From Zymoseptoria tritici IPO323 (lineage: Eukaryota; Ascomycota; Dothideomycetes; Mycosphaerellales; Mycosphaerellaceae), in NCBI RefSeq assembly GCF_000219625.1, contig NC_018218.1, positions 992,001 through 1,056,000 on the forward strand: a stretch of 64,000 nt of DNA. Reading direction: 5' to 3'. The notes under the pieces are model-generated. The model ran no database searches. It was not told the origin of the DNA and saw only the letters and a program-made list of their open reading frames with translations. A program made the position numbers and the translations under genes. This document shows, piece after piece, positions 12,136-22,546 of this stretch. The stretch's first letter is position 1. Each line of letters begins with the position of its first letter.

Positions 12136-12721
12136 GTTGTATGTTGGAGAGTCGTGGAGTGGATAATGTGGTATGGTTTTGGTCTTCAGATGTTCAATGG
12201 ATGTCACGAGATGTGTTCGAGAACGGTCAATGGTTTCTCCAGAGGAAGGTTTGATGCGAGGTACCTCTGTTATATATTTGGTACTTCTCATGGCGTCGTG
12301 CAATGGCATTGATCCCGTCATTACGTGCGTGATGTCATGAGCGGTCAGAACGACCAGGAGAAGGAAAATTGTCTACTTGAGCTCCACTGATTCTTTGGTC
12401 ACTCTTCGGTGCAACTGCAATGGCATCATGAAGCATCAGAAGTGCTTAAATTGTTTCATCGACCACTGGACGAGTTGGTCGTGGTTGTTCTCGTGTTGAT
12501 GTCGCGGGCTGTGCTCCTCCGGAGTCCGAATGTCAGCAGTAGAACTAGCGCGACCCTCTCGCGTCAGCGTGAGAGACATTCCTCGTTCACTTCACTACCT
12601 CACACTCCGATTCAGAGCATCGAGCAGAGTCGCAAGACTCTGTAGATGAGCGCTACGTCGAGCGTGCATGGGCTTGGTTGCGATGCTCGAACGCGATCGT
12701 AGGTAATAGTAACGAACATGA
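12136..12721. other. Spacer, possible upstream exon of the ankyrin gene
   Basis: These 586 bp contain no recognisable coding segment. Because the ankyrin protein starts abruptly, an unrecognised 5' exon could lie here, but I could not find a convincing splice path. Confidence 0.35.
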
Positions 12722-13842
12722 GTGTCTCCACGAGAAAGCCTCCACTTCACGCAGCTGGATGGCACTTCTCTTGGACTCTCACTCATATGTTTGAAATACC
12801 TATTGCAATGTACTGACCTAGGATGGCTCAAGTCGAAGGGCGGAGTGAGGTCAGGAAGGCACGACTCCCAGTCTGACGTGCTTCGTGCATTACTCGAAAA
12901 TGGCGCCCGTGCGGAAGACGTTGACATTCACATCACGCGCTCCTTCGAGGGTCTACAGGTTCTGGCCAATGTTGGCTGCGACATGAAAGCACTTGGTCAT
13001 GTGGTCCTTCAGTGAGTTTTTTCTTCATTGCGTTCATGCTATCTTTCGTCGCCCTAACACCACCCAGGAACTTCGCATCCGACCGAATCGTGCTTGACTG
13101 GCTTCTCGATCAAGGAGTCGACATCAATAGAACCGATTGCCGCAGGCTCGACTGCGGATCTCACCTCGCAGAGGATGAATACGACGACTCGCTCCATGTC
13201 CTGAACCAGGTTGCAGCCAACGGAGATATCATACTCCTAAGGTACCTGGTGGCCAGAGGTGCCGACCTAACAAAGAGTGTGGCATTGCACGCTGTGTCGA
13301 GATGCCACGATCTTGCAGCTTCACTTCCGATGCTCTCTTACCTCCTCGACGAGCAACACCTTGACATAGATACCGACAACGACGAGTTTCGATACCTCAA
13401 CAACAACCACGAGAAAGACATCGGCACGCCTTTGTGCCTAGCGATCTACGAGAGGAACCTTCCCGTCGCACTAGAGCTCATTGCTCGCGGCGCCAACGTG
13501 CACAAATTCGGAGGCCGTGGCTGCGAGCCGGTGAAGAAAGCCATCGGCGAAACACGGGATCTGGAGAACGGATGCCTTCTACCTGTCATCAGACCACTGA
13601 TAGCGGCCGGTGTCGATGCTTCATATGCCATGGAGCACGCTATCATTGTGCTACGCTTAGAGCCAGCAAAGCTTTTGCTGCAATGTGGTGCGGATCCGGT
13701 CACCGGATTGAGAGAGGCTCTCGAGCAGGACGTGGAAATCAGGCGAAAGGGTTCCCGTGCAATGAGAGAAAGAAGTCAGGCCATGGTGAGACTGTTGGAG
13801 CATTGGGTTGAAAAGAGAAAGGGCCCTTATTACCCAGAATAG
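12722..13842 (+). CDS. Ankyrin-repeat protein
   Basis: Exon 1 is 12722-13011, the intron 13012-13067 (GTGAGT...CACCCAG, 56 nt), exon 2 13068-13842; 354 residues. The join reads GHVVLQ-NFASDRIVLDW. Ankyrin-like helices recur: DVLRALLENGARAEDVDI, IVLDWLLDQGVDINR, ILLRYLVARGADL, ALELIARGANVHKFG and PAKLLLQCGADP. Spacing is irregular, typical of fungal ankyrin proteins that diverge quickly. Such repeats bind other proteins; no partner or catalytic domain is visible. The first 50 residues (from the ATG at 12722) look non-ankyrin and poorly conserved, so the true start may differ. Gene call good, start uncertain. Confidence 0.72.
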
Positions 13843-13977
13843 CGCGAGCAGTGCTTCTGCCGGCTACAGTCATGACGGATGATGCAGCATGCTCCACTTT
13901 GAGAGCCCTTGCAGGCGCTGAGATAACATACTGTGCCGCATGGGCGGCTATGCAAATGCCCCGCGCTTACAGCCAAT

Positions 13978-14307
13978 TCACTGAGACTTAGCAGCGCCAT
14001 GTTCTTCCTCCACCATCGAATGCAGAACAATATTTGAAAAGTGCATGTCCAGCATGGACATCTTCGGCATTTTCGTCAGGCTGTAGGTATTCTCCACATC
14101 GCATTCGAGTGACGGCGCTGACCGCAACCGCTTCGTAGCGTCCTGAGCTCTCGTTCCCGGACGTTCAAAGTCGGAATCTTCTAAACCACTTAGCTGAGGA
14201 TTGTAGAACGATGCATAATCAGGATGAGCAGCAAGGAACCTGGCCTGGTTCGCTGCTACGCTTGCCGCTGTCTGGGAGCGAGTTGAGGCACGGGTTGTTG
14301 GAGCCAT
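13978..14307 (-). CDS. Short unknown protein, MAPTTRASTRSQ N-terminus
   Basis: A 109-residue frame starts with AAAATGGCT, a good fungal start context. It begins MAPTTRASTRSQTAAS, a Thr/Arg/Ser-rich tail like that seen in many fungal nuclear proteins, and then has a charged middle and a Met-rich C-terminus. No domain is recognised. It lies alone between the ankyrin gene and the ceramidase, and could be a species-level orphan gene or a chance frame. Confidence 0.45.
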   Translation of the reverse strand: MAPTTRASTRSQTAASVAANQARFLAAHPDYASFYNPQLSGLEDSDFERPGTRAQDATKRLRSAPSLECDVENTYSLTKMPKMSMLDMHFSNIVLHSMVEEEHGAAKSQ

Positions 14308-15044
14308 TTTCGATCTTGCTGATAGTGATGATTGGAGGTGAAGGCGTGTTTCGTAGTTGCTTTCTCCTGAGACACAGGAGTTAGACGTACATGTACGCTC
14401 GTGGTGACATTACCATGCCCTTTGTAAGGAGCACTACATAATGGGAACTGTAGTTCAGCGAGATGAGTTGGTTTCGACATTGTTGTATGCTTTGTGGCAG
14501 ACCAATGTCAAGACTCTCTTTGTGTACGAGAATAGTCTGAGTCCACCACCTCAGATTCTTTGTTCATGACAAGGCTCTTGTCTCTATGTTCGGACAAAGA
14601 CTCTCTCCTCATCAGTACATAAAGCAACGCTCTCCAGCACTCAGACTCTTCAACTCGCAGCACCACTCCTCCAACCTCCAGAGCAAGCACAACCATCTCT
14701 CTCCAGGTAAGTCCAGACTCTCATCCATATGCGCTGACTACCATAGGCAATCTTGTTGAGCTCAGGAGAGGCGAGCAAATCGTCAGCCAGGTAAGTCGTT
14801 CCAAACACCCGAAAAAAGCTGAACAGAACTTGGATTAGTGACATCGTGGAGTACGATACTCAACTTCGAGGACAACTGGTTGTGCTTGAGACTCGGATTG
14901 GAAGTAACCTATTTTTTCATCGATATCTACGCCGAAAGCGCGGAATCGGAGAAGACATAAAGAAAGAAGCTCAAGTCCGGCTCTACCCCGATTAGTATGT
15001 AATGCCCGCTATCCGAGCATATCGTATGTGTGCTGTACAGCATA
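14308..15044. other. Spacer with no recognised gene
   Basis: I see only short frames in these 737 bp. The right part should contain the 3' untranslated region of the ceramidase; nothing else stands out. Confidence 0.45.
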
Positions 15045-17360
15045 TTATGTGATGGTGAACTCCCCACTCGTGCCTTCAAAAGCATCAATCGAGCCAAGCA
15101 ACGACTGCGCGTCACCATAGTATCGCAGTCTGTACTTTCCACGAAGATCAGGGTCTCTCAAGAACAACTCGGAGCGATCGCCATCCTGCTTGGCGCCCTC
15201 TCCACGCCATGCTCCAGTCTCCCACTTCGTCTCCCAACTAATGGTCACTGAACTCGTGCCAGCTACGGTCAGCCCACGGCTCCATTCGTAGACGAGACTC
15301 CAATCTGCATCGTCTCGGACTTGCTGCCACGACCCATAGTCCTCTTGCCATTTCTCGACGGCAGCGAAAGTCCCACCCAGGCGGAGATTGTTGCGGGGGT
15401 TGGCGCCGATGAAGGTTGCGGAGATGGTGTCGCCAGGGGCGTAGCTCTCTTCGACATCCGTGGTGCAATCGCCAAAGTTACTGAGCAGACCAGGAGTGTC
15501 GACTACGACTGGAGTGATGAAGCTCAAGCTTCTGTCAACATTGTTTGGTGGATCTGGCCCAGCTGCGAGGGCTGGCAGTCTAGCGGACGATGAAGAGAGG
15601 TATGGAAGGGCGGTCAACGTCAAGTTGATGTGGGCATCCAACGTCCAGGGTCCGTAGAGTGTCGACGCACCCTCGTATCGCTGGACGGAGTACTCTTCCG
15701 GTGTGACAATATAGTGTGTATAGGTGTTGGCCGGCCCTCCAAGGACCACGAAAGGTTCCTCGGACTCAAGGTCATTGAATGAGGACTTGGCGGAATCATG
15801 GATTGCAGCCCTCCATCGGCGTCCGGACATGGTTGTTGCCTCGCCGGGGGATACCACAAGGAAGAATTGACCGACACGGAGAAGTTGCACATCGACGATG
15901 TTCGGAGCCCAATCGTACGGGACGTGAGTTTCGCCGACATCGAGTAGGATCGGCTTTTCTCGTTGGCATTCCTTCTGCTCCTCGTTTGGAATGGCTAAAG
16001 CACCGCCAATTACCTTCCATAAAGGATTCGCGTTCGGATCGTTTGGCTGAGCTTGCTTGAAGTCGAAAGCGCCTGGGCCGTCGGACGTTCCAGCAGCAAA
16101 GGAGTAGCCAAGTGCGGCAGGGCAAGTCTTCACAGCAGTGCCGTTCGGAAGGTTGAATTCATAAAAGCTGAGATCTGCGAATTGATGCAGGCTTTTGACA
16201 ACTTTGCCTCGAACAGGTTTGAATGCACTCTTGTCATCAAACAATGTCCGAGCGGCCGCGAATTGACGACGACCAATCTCGAACGCCGACGCCGTTCCGG
16301 CATCGTCACGTCCAAAGTATGGTCCGCGACCATGACACGGCTCGTTCTGGTTCCCGCATAGACTTGTTTCAAAGTCGCACATCTGGCCTTCCTGATCACC
16401 AGACTCACAGTACGCCCCAAGAACATTTGGCGTCGTGTCACCAACATTTGCCTGGCTGAAGCCCGCGACGAAAGCTGGATCCTCGAGGGAGTGCTCGAAA
16501 AGAATGGCGGCTACTCCTTTGTTGTCGCCAGTGACCAAAGTGTTGTTGGCAAGCATGCTCGTGCCGTGAACAGCAAACCAGGTGAAGACGCCGATGTCTT
16601 TCTTGCCGGCGGATGTTGCGTGAGAAAGACGAAGCGCACTCATCGTCTTGTCGACATCGTCCTGGTATTTTTCCCGCTCCTCCGCTGGGTTGGCGAGATA
16701 TGCATACGGACTTCGGTTGATGTTTGCATCTTTGACATCGATCGTTCCAACGTGCAGGTAGCCAGGAGCGAGTTGATGGTGTGCCTGTTTGATGGAAGCA
16801 ACAGCACCATCAACGATGGCTTGATAGGAAGGCTTATGGAAGCCCTTGGTGGACAGTTGGGGCAGGAGGTAGTTCAACCAGGCACCGGGTCCACTGTGGG
16901 AGTGGGTTCCGGTCACGGCAACATTGTGCTGACCATACAATGCGAATTCTCCTCCGAGCTCCTCGAGAGCTTGCAGAATGCCATACCGGACGGCTGTATC
17001 TCCAGATTGAGTGTCGAGGACCAGATACACAAAGCGATCCTTTGGCTGGACTTTGTCTCCGACGATGAAAGCTCTGGAATACAGACGCTGCCTCAGACCA
17101 GTTCCAGCCTGATTGACGTCGGCGTAGCCCATGAAGCCGATCTCGACAACGGGCCCTGTAATGTCGGCTTTACCAACACCAACAAGGTATTCATCTCCAT
17201 CGTCGTTTGGAAGGTCGTGTCCAGACAAGACTCGAGGCCGCACCTTTTCGTCTAGAAAATCGAAAACTGGCGTGTCGACGCCGTGGTAAATGTTCAAAAC
17301 GGCCAGAAGCATGAGTGTCACCGCGGCCAGCACGATGACAGGGAAAGGCGAGCGCGCCAT
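15045..17360 (-). CDS. Neutral/alkaline ceramidase
   Basis: One uninterrupted frame of 771 residues. An N-terminal hydrophobic segment (FPVIVLAAVTLMLLAVL) acts as signal anchor or signal peptide, so the enzyme should face the ER/Golgi lumen or cell exterior. Family landmarks in order are DEYLVGVGKADITGPVVEI, then VTGTHSHSGPGAW (zinc-binding His region), SQANVGDTTPNVLGAYC (the amidase hexapeptide region), and the C-terminal Ig-like domain beyond about residue 610. Neutral ceramidases cleave the amide bond of ceramide to sphingosine and fatty acid. In human and bacterial enzymes the hexapeptide carries a catalytic serine (GDVSPN in human); here that position is Thr310 (GDTTPN). Length is normal for the family. 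It is divergent from SPF27. Confidence 0.93.
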   Translation of the reverse strand: MARSPFPVIVLAAVTLMLLAVLNIYHGVDTPVFDFLDEKVRPRVLSGHDLPNDDGDEYLVGVGKADITGPVVEIGFMGYADVNQAGTGLRQRLYSRAFIVGDKVQPKDRFVYLVLDTQSGDTAVRYGILQALEELGGEFALYGQHNVAVTGTHSHSGPGAWLNYLLPQLSTKGFHKPSYQAIVDGAVASIKQAHHQLAPGYLHVGTIDVKDANINRSPYAYLANPAEEREKYQDDVDKTMSALRLSHATSAGKKDIGVFTWFAVHGTSMLANNTLVTGDNKGVAAILFEHSLEDPAFVAGFSQANVGDTTPNVLGAYCESGDQEGQMCDFETSLCGNQNEPCHGRGPYFGRDDAGTASAFEIGRRQFAAARTLFDDKSAFKPVRGKVVKSLHQFADLSFYEFNLPNGTAVKTCPAALGYSFAAGTSDGPGAFDFKQAQPNDPNANPLWKVIGGALAIPNEEQKECQREKPILLDVGETHVPYDWAPNIVDVQLLRVGQFFLVVSPGEATTMSGRRWRAAIHDSAKSSFNDLESEEPFVVLGGPANTYTHYIVTPEEYSVQRYEGASTLYGPWTLDAHINLTLTALPYLSSSSARLPALAAGPDPPNNVDRSLSFITPVVVDTPGLLSNFGDCTTDVEESYAPGDTISATFIGANPRNNLRLGGTFAAVEKWQEDYGSWQQVRDDADWSLVYEWSRGLTVAGTSSVTISWETKWETGAWRGEGAKQDGDRSELFLRDPDLRGKYRLRYYGDAQSLLGSIDAFEGTSGEFTIT

Positions 17361-17744
17361 GATTGTGCTTTGGGGAGCTTGTGGGTTAGGAGGTGTTCAA
17401 TGCTCTCATGCTACGTGAGAATGGACGCTGCTGCTGTCGAATTGCATTTGGGTGGTGGCAACAGGTCGAGAAACCTCGCGAAAAAGAAAATGTGGGATGC
17501 AGTGGGCACCGTATGTGGGTGTTGGTAAGTTTAATGAGCCCGTCAGCTTCGTATACAATATTTACAGGGCATGTCGGTTGAAAGTCGAGACATGGTTAAG
17601 GTATGCCTGTTTGCTGCCGCCTTGAGTCGTTCCGGCCAACGATCCTCGCTAGCGTGGATTTGTGCGGGTTCACCCGTGGACCTCTTTCTTCACTTCGACA
17701 GAAATGTAGGTATGCTCACTCTCCTGCTATTATACACAACGACG
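17361..17744. promoter_or_regulatory. Divergent spacer between ceramidase and SPF27
   Basis: Only 384 bp separate the two divergent starts, so both promoters and leaders must lie here. I see no distinctive element. Confidence 0.45.
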
Positions 17745-18365
17745 ATGCCCCTTATCCTCAGCTCCAGTGATGCGCTCCCATACATTGATGCGGCGCCATC
17801 AGTAGATGCGCTCGCAGCTGCCAATGCCTTGATAGAGGCTGAACTGGACCCCGAACACATGAACACTTCACACCCGTCTATCCCAGCTATGCGCGAGTCG
17901 AAATACTCGGATCTGATCGAGGCAGAGCATGCGCGCATTGCAGCAGGCCAACCCAAAAGCGGTGGATTGGATCTGAGTCGATACGAGCTGTTGGATGCGC
18001 CAGCTAAAGGAGACCTCGAAGCGTGGAAAGTCGCATTGCAAAAAGCGTACGCGAGCGCGGAATACTTGCGAGGGAGGGAGATCAACCTCAGCTTGTTGGA
18101 GACGTATGGCAAGAATGCGTGGTTGATCGGCAACAGTGCATTGGAAGACGAGTTGAGGGCTTTGGAGAAAGAGGTGGAGGCTGCGAAAATCGAAGGAGAG
18201 CAGATCCAGCAGTCGAGGCGCACTGTGCAGGCCAACGCCGCAGGAGAGATGCAAGGTCTGGAAGAAGGCTGGAAGACTGGTGTCGGACGAATGGTCGAGA
18301 CACAGGCGGCGGGTGAGAGATTGAGGATGGAGATCTTGGAGCGCAAGAGGCAAGGCGCATCATGA
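17745..18365 (+). CDS. Pre-mRNA-splicing factor SPF27 (BCAS2/Cwf7 family)
   Basis: The ATG at 17745 begins MPLILSSSDALPYIDAAP, the expected start of BCAS2/SPF27 proteins; in-frame codons upstream are not family-like. The product is 206 residues, close to the usual length of about 220. Family features visible are the N-terminal LPYID segment, a central YELLDAPAKGDLEAWKVAL region, the NLSLLETYGKNAWLIGN block and a long C-terminal coiled coil with heptads (EDELRALEKEVEAAKIEGEQ). SPF27 is a core subunit of the Prp19 (NTC) complex needed for spliceosome activation, so it acts in the nucleus. No intron is needed. Confidence 0.92.
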   Translation: MPLILSSSDALPYIDAAPSVDALAAANALIEAELDPEHMNTSHPSIPAMRESKYSDLIEAEHARIAAGQPKSGGLDLSRYELLDAPAKGDLEAWKVALQKAYASAEYLRGREINLSLLETYGKNAWLIGNSALEDELRALEKEVEAAKIEGEQIQQSRRTVQANAAGEMQGLEEGWKTGVGRMVETQAAGERLRMEILERKRQGAS

Positions 18366-19054
18366 GGGATGACGGCAGACCAAATACTGGACGTCAAGAG
18401 TTCAAATCGCCTCATTGAACATTCGTTCCAAGGCACTGGCCGAAGAATGAACGAGTCGCGTTTGCGTCACAGGCCATTGAAAGCTGCGGGAGACATCCTT
18501 CTAAAAAGAGCACGGCCTCTCGCATAATGCCACAACCTCGACCAGACATACGCCTCATGCGTCTCCGAAGCTCGGCAAACTTGCCAGACCTGGGCAAATC
18601 CCAGCGCGCAAGGCTACAAAATCGCCTTCGGTGCTGTGAAGCTGGCGCGAGGTGTGATAAGGGCCTGTCGCGGCCATGGGGATTGGCGATCGACCGAAGG
18701 AGTGCCGGAAGAAGTGCTGGAGATTCTACTCTACGCTGAGTCGTTGGTTCTGGCAATGATCGATTGGTACTCTTGAACGATTCCCTCACCGACCTATGAG
18801 CTTTCACATGCTGATGTAGCATTACCTCACTCGTGACCTCATTTCCAACGCCTGAAGCCTGGTATACTTCACTCTTTCACTTTCACATGACAAAGTGTCA
18901 TTGGAGATCTGTCATGTGACAGCGCCGCCATTCACTCGATTTGACAGCTGACATCGACCTCTCACTTCGATTTCCAATACTACTTATATCAGCCTCTTCC
19001 CTTCCACCAATTCCAGACTCTGCCACCACGCCGCCAGCCAGCCATACGACCACC
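18366..19054. other. Spacer with no recognised gene
   Basis: These 689 bp contain a minus-strand frame of 136 codons with no domain and odd composition, which I do not accept as a gene. The right side should hold the promoter of the next gene. Confidence 0.45.
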
Positions 19055-20257
19055 ATGCCGTCCGCCAGAGAGCGGTCACTCCGTCAATTGACAGGTGCTA
19101 ACGATTCGCCCAGGAAGCTTAGTTTCACCACCATCAAAGAAGCTAGAGCCAAGCTCCGCTCCACCGCGACCATCGCCGGCCATGCCATCAAGACCTTCGT
19201 CCGACCGATCACCGCCCTCATGGTCGAAGAGAAGACTCAGCCAAGAGCGGCCGCAACCAACCGCTTCCCTTCTTCGAGCCCACCCCTCGCACGCTCCAAC
19301 TCTCTTCCCAGTCTGAGCGTCAAGCTGATCAAAGATGTCACCGCCAAAGCGAAGACCGCGGGCGAGAAGATGCGACATTCGACTTCCTTCGAGGGACTGG
19401 GCCAGCGACAACTCGTCAAAGATGCTACGAGCACACTCAAAGCCACGGGCCAGCGCTTCCGAAACTCGACTTCCTTCGAAGGACTCCGCGAGAAATTCGT
19501 CGGCCTCGGTCTCAATCCCATGAAATCCATCCAAGAAGAAGAGCAAGACCTCCGACCCTGCCAAAAAGCCTACCTCCGCAGCCAGAACCGTTCCACGACG
19601 ACCCGCTCAACCAGCATCACCACCTCCCCCCACCGTGAACTGATGAGCATGTCCGAACTCCACTCCGACGCCCAGCGCGCATCCTTCCCCCGCCGCTCCA
19701 CCACCACGACAACTCCCCCACGACGCCTTCCAATCGACCGCACCTCCATCACCACCCTCGCCATCTCCCCCCCAAACCCCACCCCAGCCGCCATCCTCCT
19801 CCACCACCACAACACCCAAACCCTAGCCCTCCTCTCCATCCTCCAAACCCTCCGCCACAGCGTCGGAGTCCCCTTCCTCACCCTCTCCCCCACCCTAAGC
19901 GCCGAATCCCTCACCCTAGCCCGGCACTGCATCGACTGGCAGACGCCCACGCAGCGCGCCCGTCCACAGCGAACGATCGTGCGCGTCGTGAATTCCATGC
20001 GCTTAGTCGTCTTCGTCGGACCGGCGGGTGTGTCCGCGGGAGAGACGGGGAAATTGTGGAGAGATCATCCGGAGGGGATCGGAGCGATTTTGGAGATGGC
20101 GTGGTTCACGGTGATGGGTCTGGGTCAGAGGGAGGGGAGGTGGGTTGTGGTTTTGATGTTGGATGAGGAGGATTTGTGGAGGGGGTTGAGGGAGAGGGAG
20201 CCCAGGTTTACTTTGGAGGAGTTGCCTTATGAGGAGGGGGAGGAGGAGGAGGATTAG
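19055..20257 (+). CDS. Unknown basic protein with an internal duplication (400 aa)
   Basis: The ATG at 19055 (CACCATGCC) begins MPSARERSLRQLTGAND; codons upstream read like leader. The N-terminal half is strongly basic with amphipathic helices. It holds two adjacent copies of a unit of about 28 residues, each ending HSTSFEGL or NSTSFEGL (near residues 90-145). A Ser/Thr/Arg/Pro-rich linker follows. The C-terminal third is compact alpha/beta (TLALLSILQTLRHSVGVPF, TIVRVVNSMRLVVFVGPAG, GRWVVVLMLDEEDLW) and ends in an acidic tail. The repeated STSFEGL motif resembles a kinase or docking site, but that is a guess. I do not recognise the family. Confidence 0.7.
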   Translation: MPSARERSLRQLTGANDSPRKLSFTTIKEARAKLRSTATIAGHAIKTFVRPITALMVEEKTQPRAAATNRFPSSSPPLARSNSLPSLSVKLIKDVTAKAKTAGEKMRHSTSFEGLGQRQLVKDATSTLKATGQRFRNSTSFEGLREKFVGLGLNPMKSIQEEEQDLRPCQKAYLRSQNRSTTTRSTSITTSPHRELMSMSELHSDAQRASFPRRSTTTTTPPRRLPIDRTSITTLAISPPNPTPAAILLHHHNTQTLALLSILQTLRHSVGVPFLTLSPTLSAESLTLARHCIDWQTPTQRARPQRTIVRVVNSMRLVVFVGPAGVSAGETGKLWRDHPEGIGAILEMAWFTVMGLGQREGRWVVVLMLDEEDLWRGLREREPRFTLEELPYEEGEEEED

Positions 20258-20710
20258 GGAGTGAGAGGGAGTGGGACGGTTGTTTGGGGGGCATGGAATT
20301 TTTGCGTGTTGAGATGATTGAGGAGGTGTTGTGGTCTGGACGAGGTCGACGGGAGAGACGTTAGCTCGGCGTATGAGAGGTTGGGATGGGTTACGAGATG
20401 GTCATGACAGCAAGAGAGAAGGGGGTTCTCTCCAGCTGCAGCCAGAGTGTCCCCCCATCAGAGAGAGACTTCCGTCGGCTGCGACGGGAGAGGTCCACCT
20501 CAAGCTGAAGAGAAGAAAGGTCAAGACAGCGTGGATTTGTCGCGTGCATTCTATCGAGGGCAGGTTCAAGCACGAAAGTCCAACACAGCACAGAAGAACA
20601 GAAAATACGCATCACAGAACTCACAAGTTCCAAAAAAAAAAAAAAAAATCCAAGCTGGTGACTTCAATGTCTGTCATAATTCTCATTCAAGTCTGTCGAT
20701 ATCTAAAAAA
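20258..20710. other. Convergent spacer with a 17-A homopolymer
   Basis: The spacer lies between two convergent genes and should hold both 3' ends. A run of 17 A residues occupies 20632-20648. No gene is seen. Confidence 0.5.
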
Positions 20711-22546
20711 TCACCCCTTCTCCCCTCCCGCCACCCTCTCCAATCCCCTCTCCATCCCCTCCCTCCACCTCGGCCCAAACCTCTTCATCGCCCAGATGGT
20801 CAACCCCCCTGACACCAAACTAATCACCCCCAGTCCCAAAAACAACCAGCCATTCCCAATCGCCACAATCAACGGCTCGGTGACAATCGTCCCCACACAG
20901 CTGAAAATATTCCTCACGAAATTATTCAGCGCGATGCCGTGTGAACTCTTCCTCGGCATGAACTCCGTCAACATGGTCGTGACGAGCGCGAAGATGAGCA
21001 TACTCCCCACGCCGAAGAAGAAATTCGCCACCATCGGCGCGGCGACGTTGACTTTGTATTCCGCGCACCAGCCGTAGGCGATCAGGGAGAGAGGGTAGAT
21101 CAGCATACCCAGCCAGGCATTTTCTTTCATGCGATCTTCGGGAATGAATTGTAAACGCCCCTTTTCATCGTAGCGTCCTGCTTTGACCGCTTCCCGTTGC
21201 ATGATTTTGTCCACCCATCGTCCGCCGAAGATGGAGGAGATGAAGTATCCCGCGGAGTTGGGGATGTAGAGACAGCCGACGATGATGCTGCCGTAGGAGT
21301 AGGGTGCGGAGGAAAACGTTTGTTGGATGGAGATGTTGAGCACGTAGAGGGAACCAAAGGTCACGGCGGCGTAGGCGACTAGGATGGCGACGGCGGGGAG
21401 TTGGAGGTAGAGGATGATTCGGAGGGGGTCGAGGAAGACGCGGCGGAGGATGAGGGTGTATTTTTTCGCTTTGAGAGCGACGGAGCGTTGGGTTGTTATG
21501 CGGGTGAGGGTGGGTCTGAGGGTAGAGTCGGGGTTGGGTTCGCTTGCTTCCTGCTCGGCGGCGGCGGAGAGAGATTTTCGTTGACGGAGAGTTTCGGGGA
21601 GGAGGAGGACAATGAGGATGAAGAGGAGCACGGCGAAGATGGCGAGGAACCATTGTGCTGATCGCCAGCCGAGGGTTTGAGCGAGGACACCTCCGAGGAT
21701 GGGGGAGAGGAGTGGACCGCATAGTGGTCCGAGATAGAAGATTCCCATTGCTCGGCCGCGTTCTTTGACTTCCCATACGTCTGCGATGGTCCCTGCTCCC
21801 ACGGCTTGAACACTTGCTGCTGCTCCGCCGGAGAGGACGCGCATGGCGATGAACATGCCGATACTCGTGCTGACTGCGGAGAGGACGTTGAAGACGAGGA
21901 AGAGGCCGAATGAGACGACGTAGATTGTTCTCCGGCCGAGGGTTTCCGAGAAGGAACTCCACCATAGTGGGAAGATGGACATGCTGAGCATGTAGAATGC
22001 CACGCTGAGATTTACGACTGTCGCGGTGGAGTTGAAGTCGCGGGCGATGTCGACCAGAGCGGGGAGGACGATGGACGAACCCATCGGTGCGGCGGACCCT
22101 GCTACCGCTACGATGAAGGTGATGGTCCATTTCATCCGCCGGGAGTAGTCGAAGGCATTGGTGATTTCGTTGATGAGGCAGAAGCGGGCGAAGAGACCGC
22201 GGCGGGAGGAGCGAGGGACGATGGTCGGTTGAGGGCGAGTCGAGCGGGTGGAGGATTGGGCGCGGGAACGGGTGCGGTGGGGTGGCAGTTGAGGGTCATG
22301 GTGGGAGTGGTCGGATCGGGTGGATGTTGATGAGTGGGTTGATGTTGTCGAGTGTTGACGGCTGCGGCGAGGTTGTTCGTCGTCGACATCTTCGAGACCG
22401 GGGAGTGGTTCAGGGGATTCTTTTCTTGAGAGGACGGTTGGTGGTGGATGTTGGAGTTTGGTGTCATCTTCGGAGGTGGATGCTGATCTGGAGGGCTCGA
22501 TGTCTTCGGGGTGTTTTGCTGAGTCTTTCTCGGAGTCTTGTGCCAT
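20711..22546 (-). CDS. MFS transporter, DHA1 drug:H+ antiporter type
   Basis: A single-exon frame; I prefer the ATG at 22546 (MAQDSEKDSAKH, context GCCATGG reversed) over one 10 codons upstream, giving 611 residues. A disordered Ser/His-rich tail of about 140 residues precedes twelve predicted membrane helices. DHA1 hallmarks are present: LSVAFYMLSMSIFPLWWSS in helix 2, the ETLGRRTIY loop after it, the ADVWEVKERGRAMG loop and GPLCGPLLSPILGGVLA (motif C) in helix 5. A central cytosolic loop of about 90 residues separates the halves. Layout fits yeast Qdr/Aqr1/Dtr1 exporters of drugs, weak acids or polyamines at the plasma membrane. Substrate cannot be read from sequence. Confidence 0.9.
   Translation of the reverse strand: MAQDSEKDSAKHPEDIEPSRSASTSEDDTKLQHPPPTVLSRKESPEPLPGLEDVDDEQPRRSRQHSTTSTHSSTSTRSDHSHHDPQLPPHRTRSRAQSSTRSTRPQPTIVPRSSRRGLFARFCLINEITNAFDYSRRMKWTITFIVAVAGSAAPMGSSIVLPALVDIARDFNSTATVVNLSVAFYMLSMSIFPLWWSSFSETLGRRTIYVVSFGLFLVFNVLSAVSTSIGMFIAMRVLSGGAAASVQAVGAGTIADVWEVKERGRAMGIFYLGPLCGPLLSPILGGVLAQTLGWRSAQWFLAIFAVLLFILIVLLLPETLRQRKSLSAAAEQEASEPNPDSTLRPTLTRITTQRSVALKAKKYTLILRRVFLDPLRIILYLQLPAVAILVAYAAVTFGSLYVLNISIQQTFSSAPYSYGSIIVGCLYIPNSAGYFISSIFGGRWVDKIMQREAVKAGRYDEKGRLQFIPEDRMKENAWLGMLIYPLSLIAYGWCAEYKVNVAAPMVANFFFGVGSMLIFALVTTMLTEFMPRKSSHGIALNNFVRNIFSCVGTIVTEPLIVAIGNGWLFLGLGVISLVSGGLTIWAMKRFGPRWREGMERGLERVAGGEKG

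Noticed and set aside
16491..17255. 254-codon plus-strand frame inside the ceramidase
   Set aside because: Antisense to a well-supported enzyme; no recognisable motif.
21165..22130. 321-codon minus-strand frame within the first MFS gene
   Set aside because: Out-of-frame shadow of the transporter, dominated by Arg/His/Pro.
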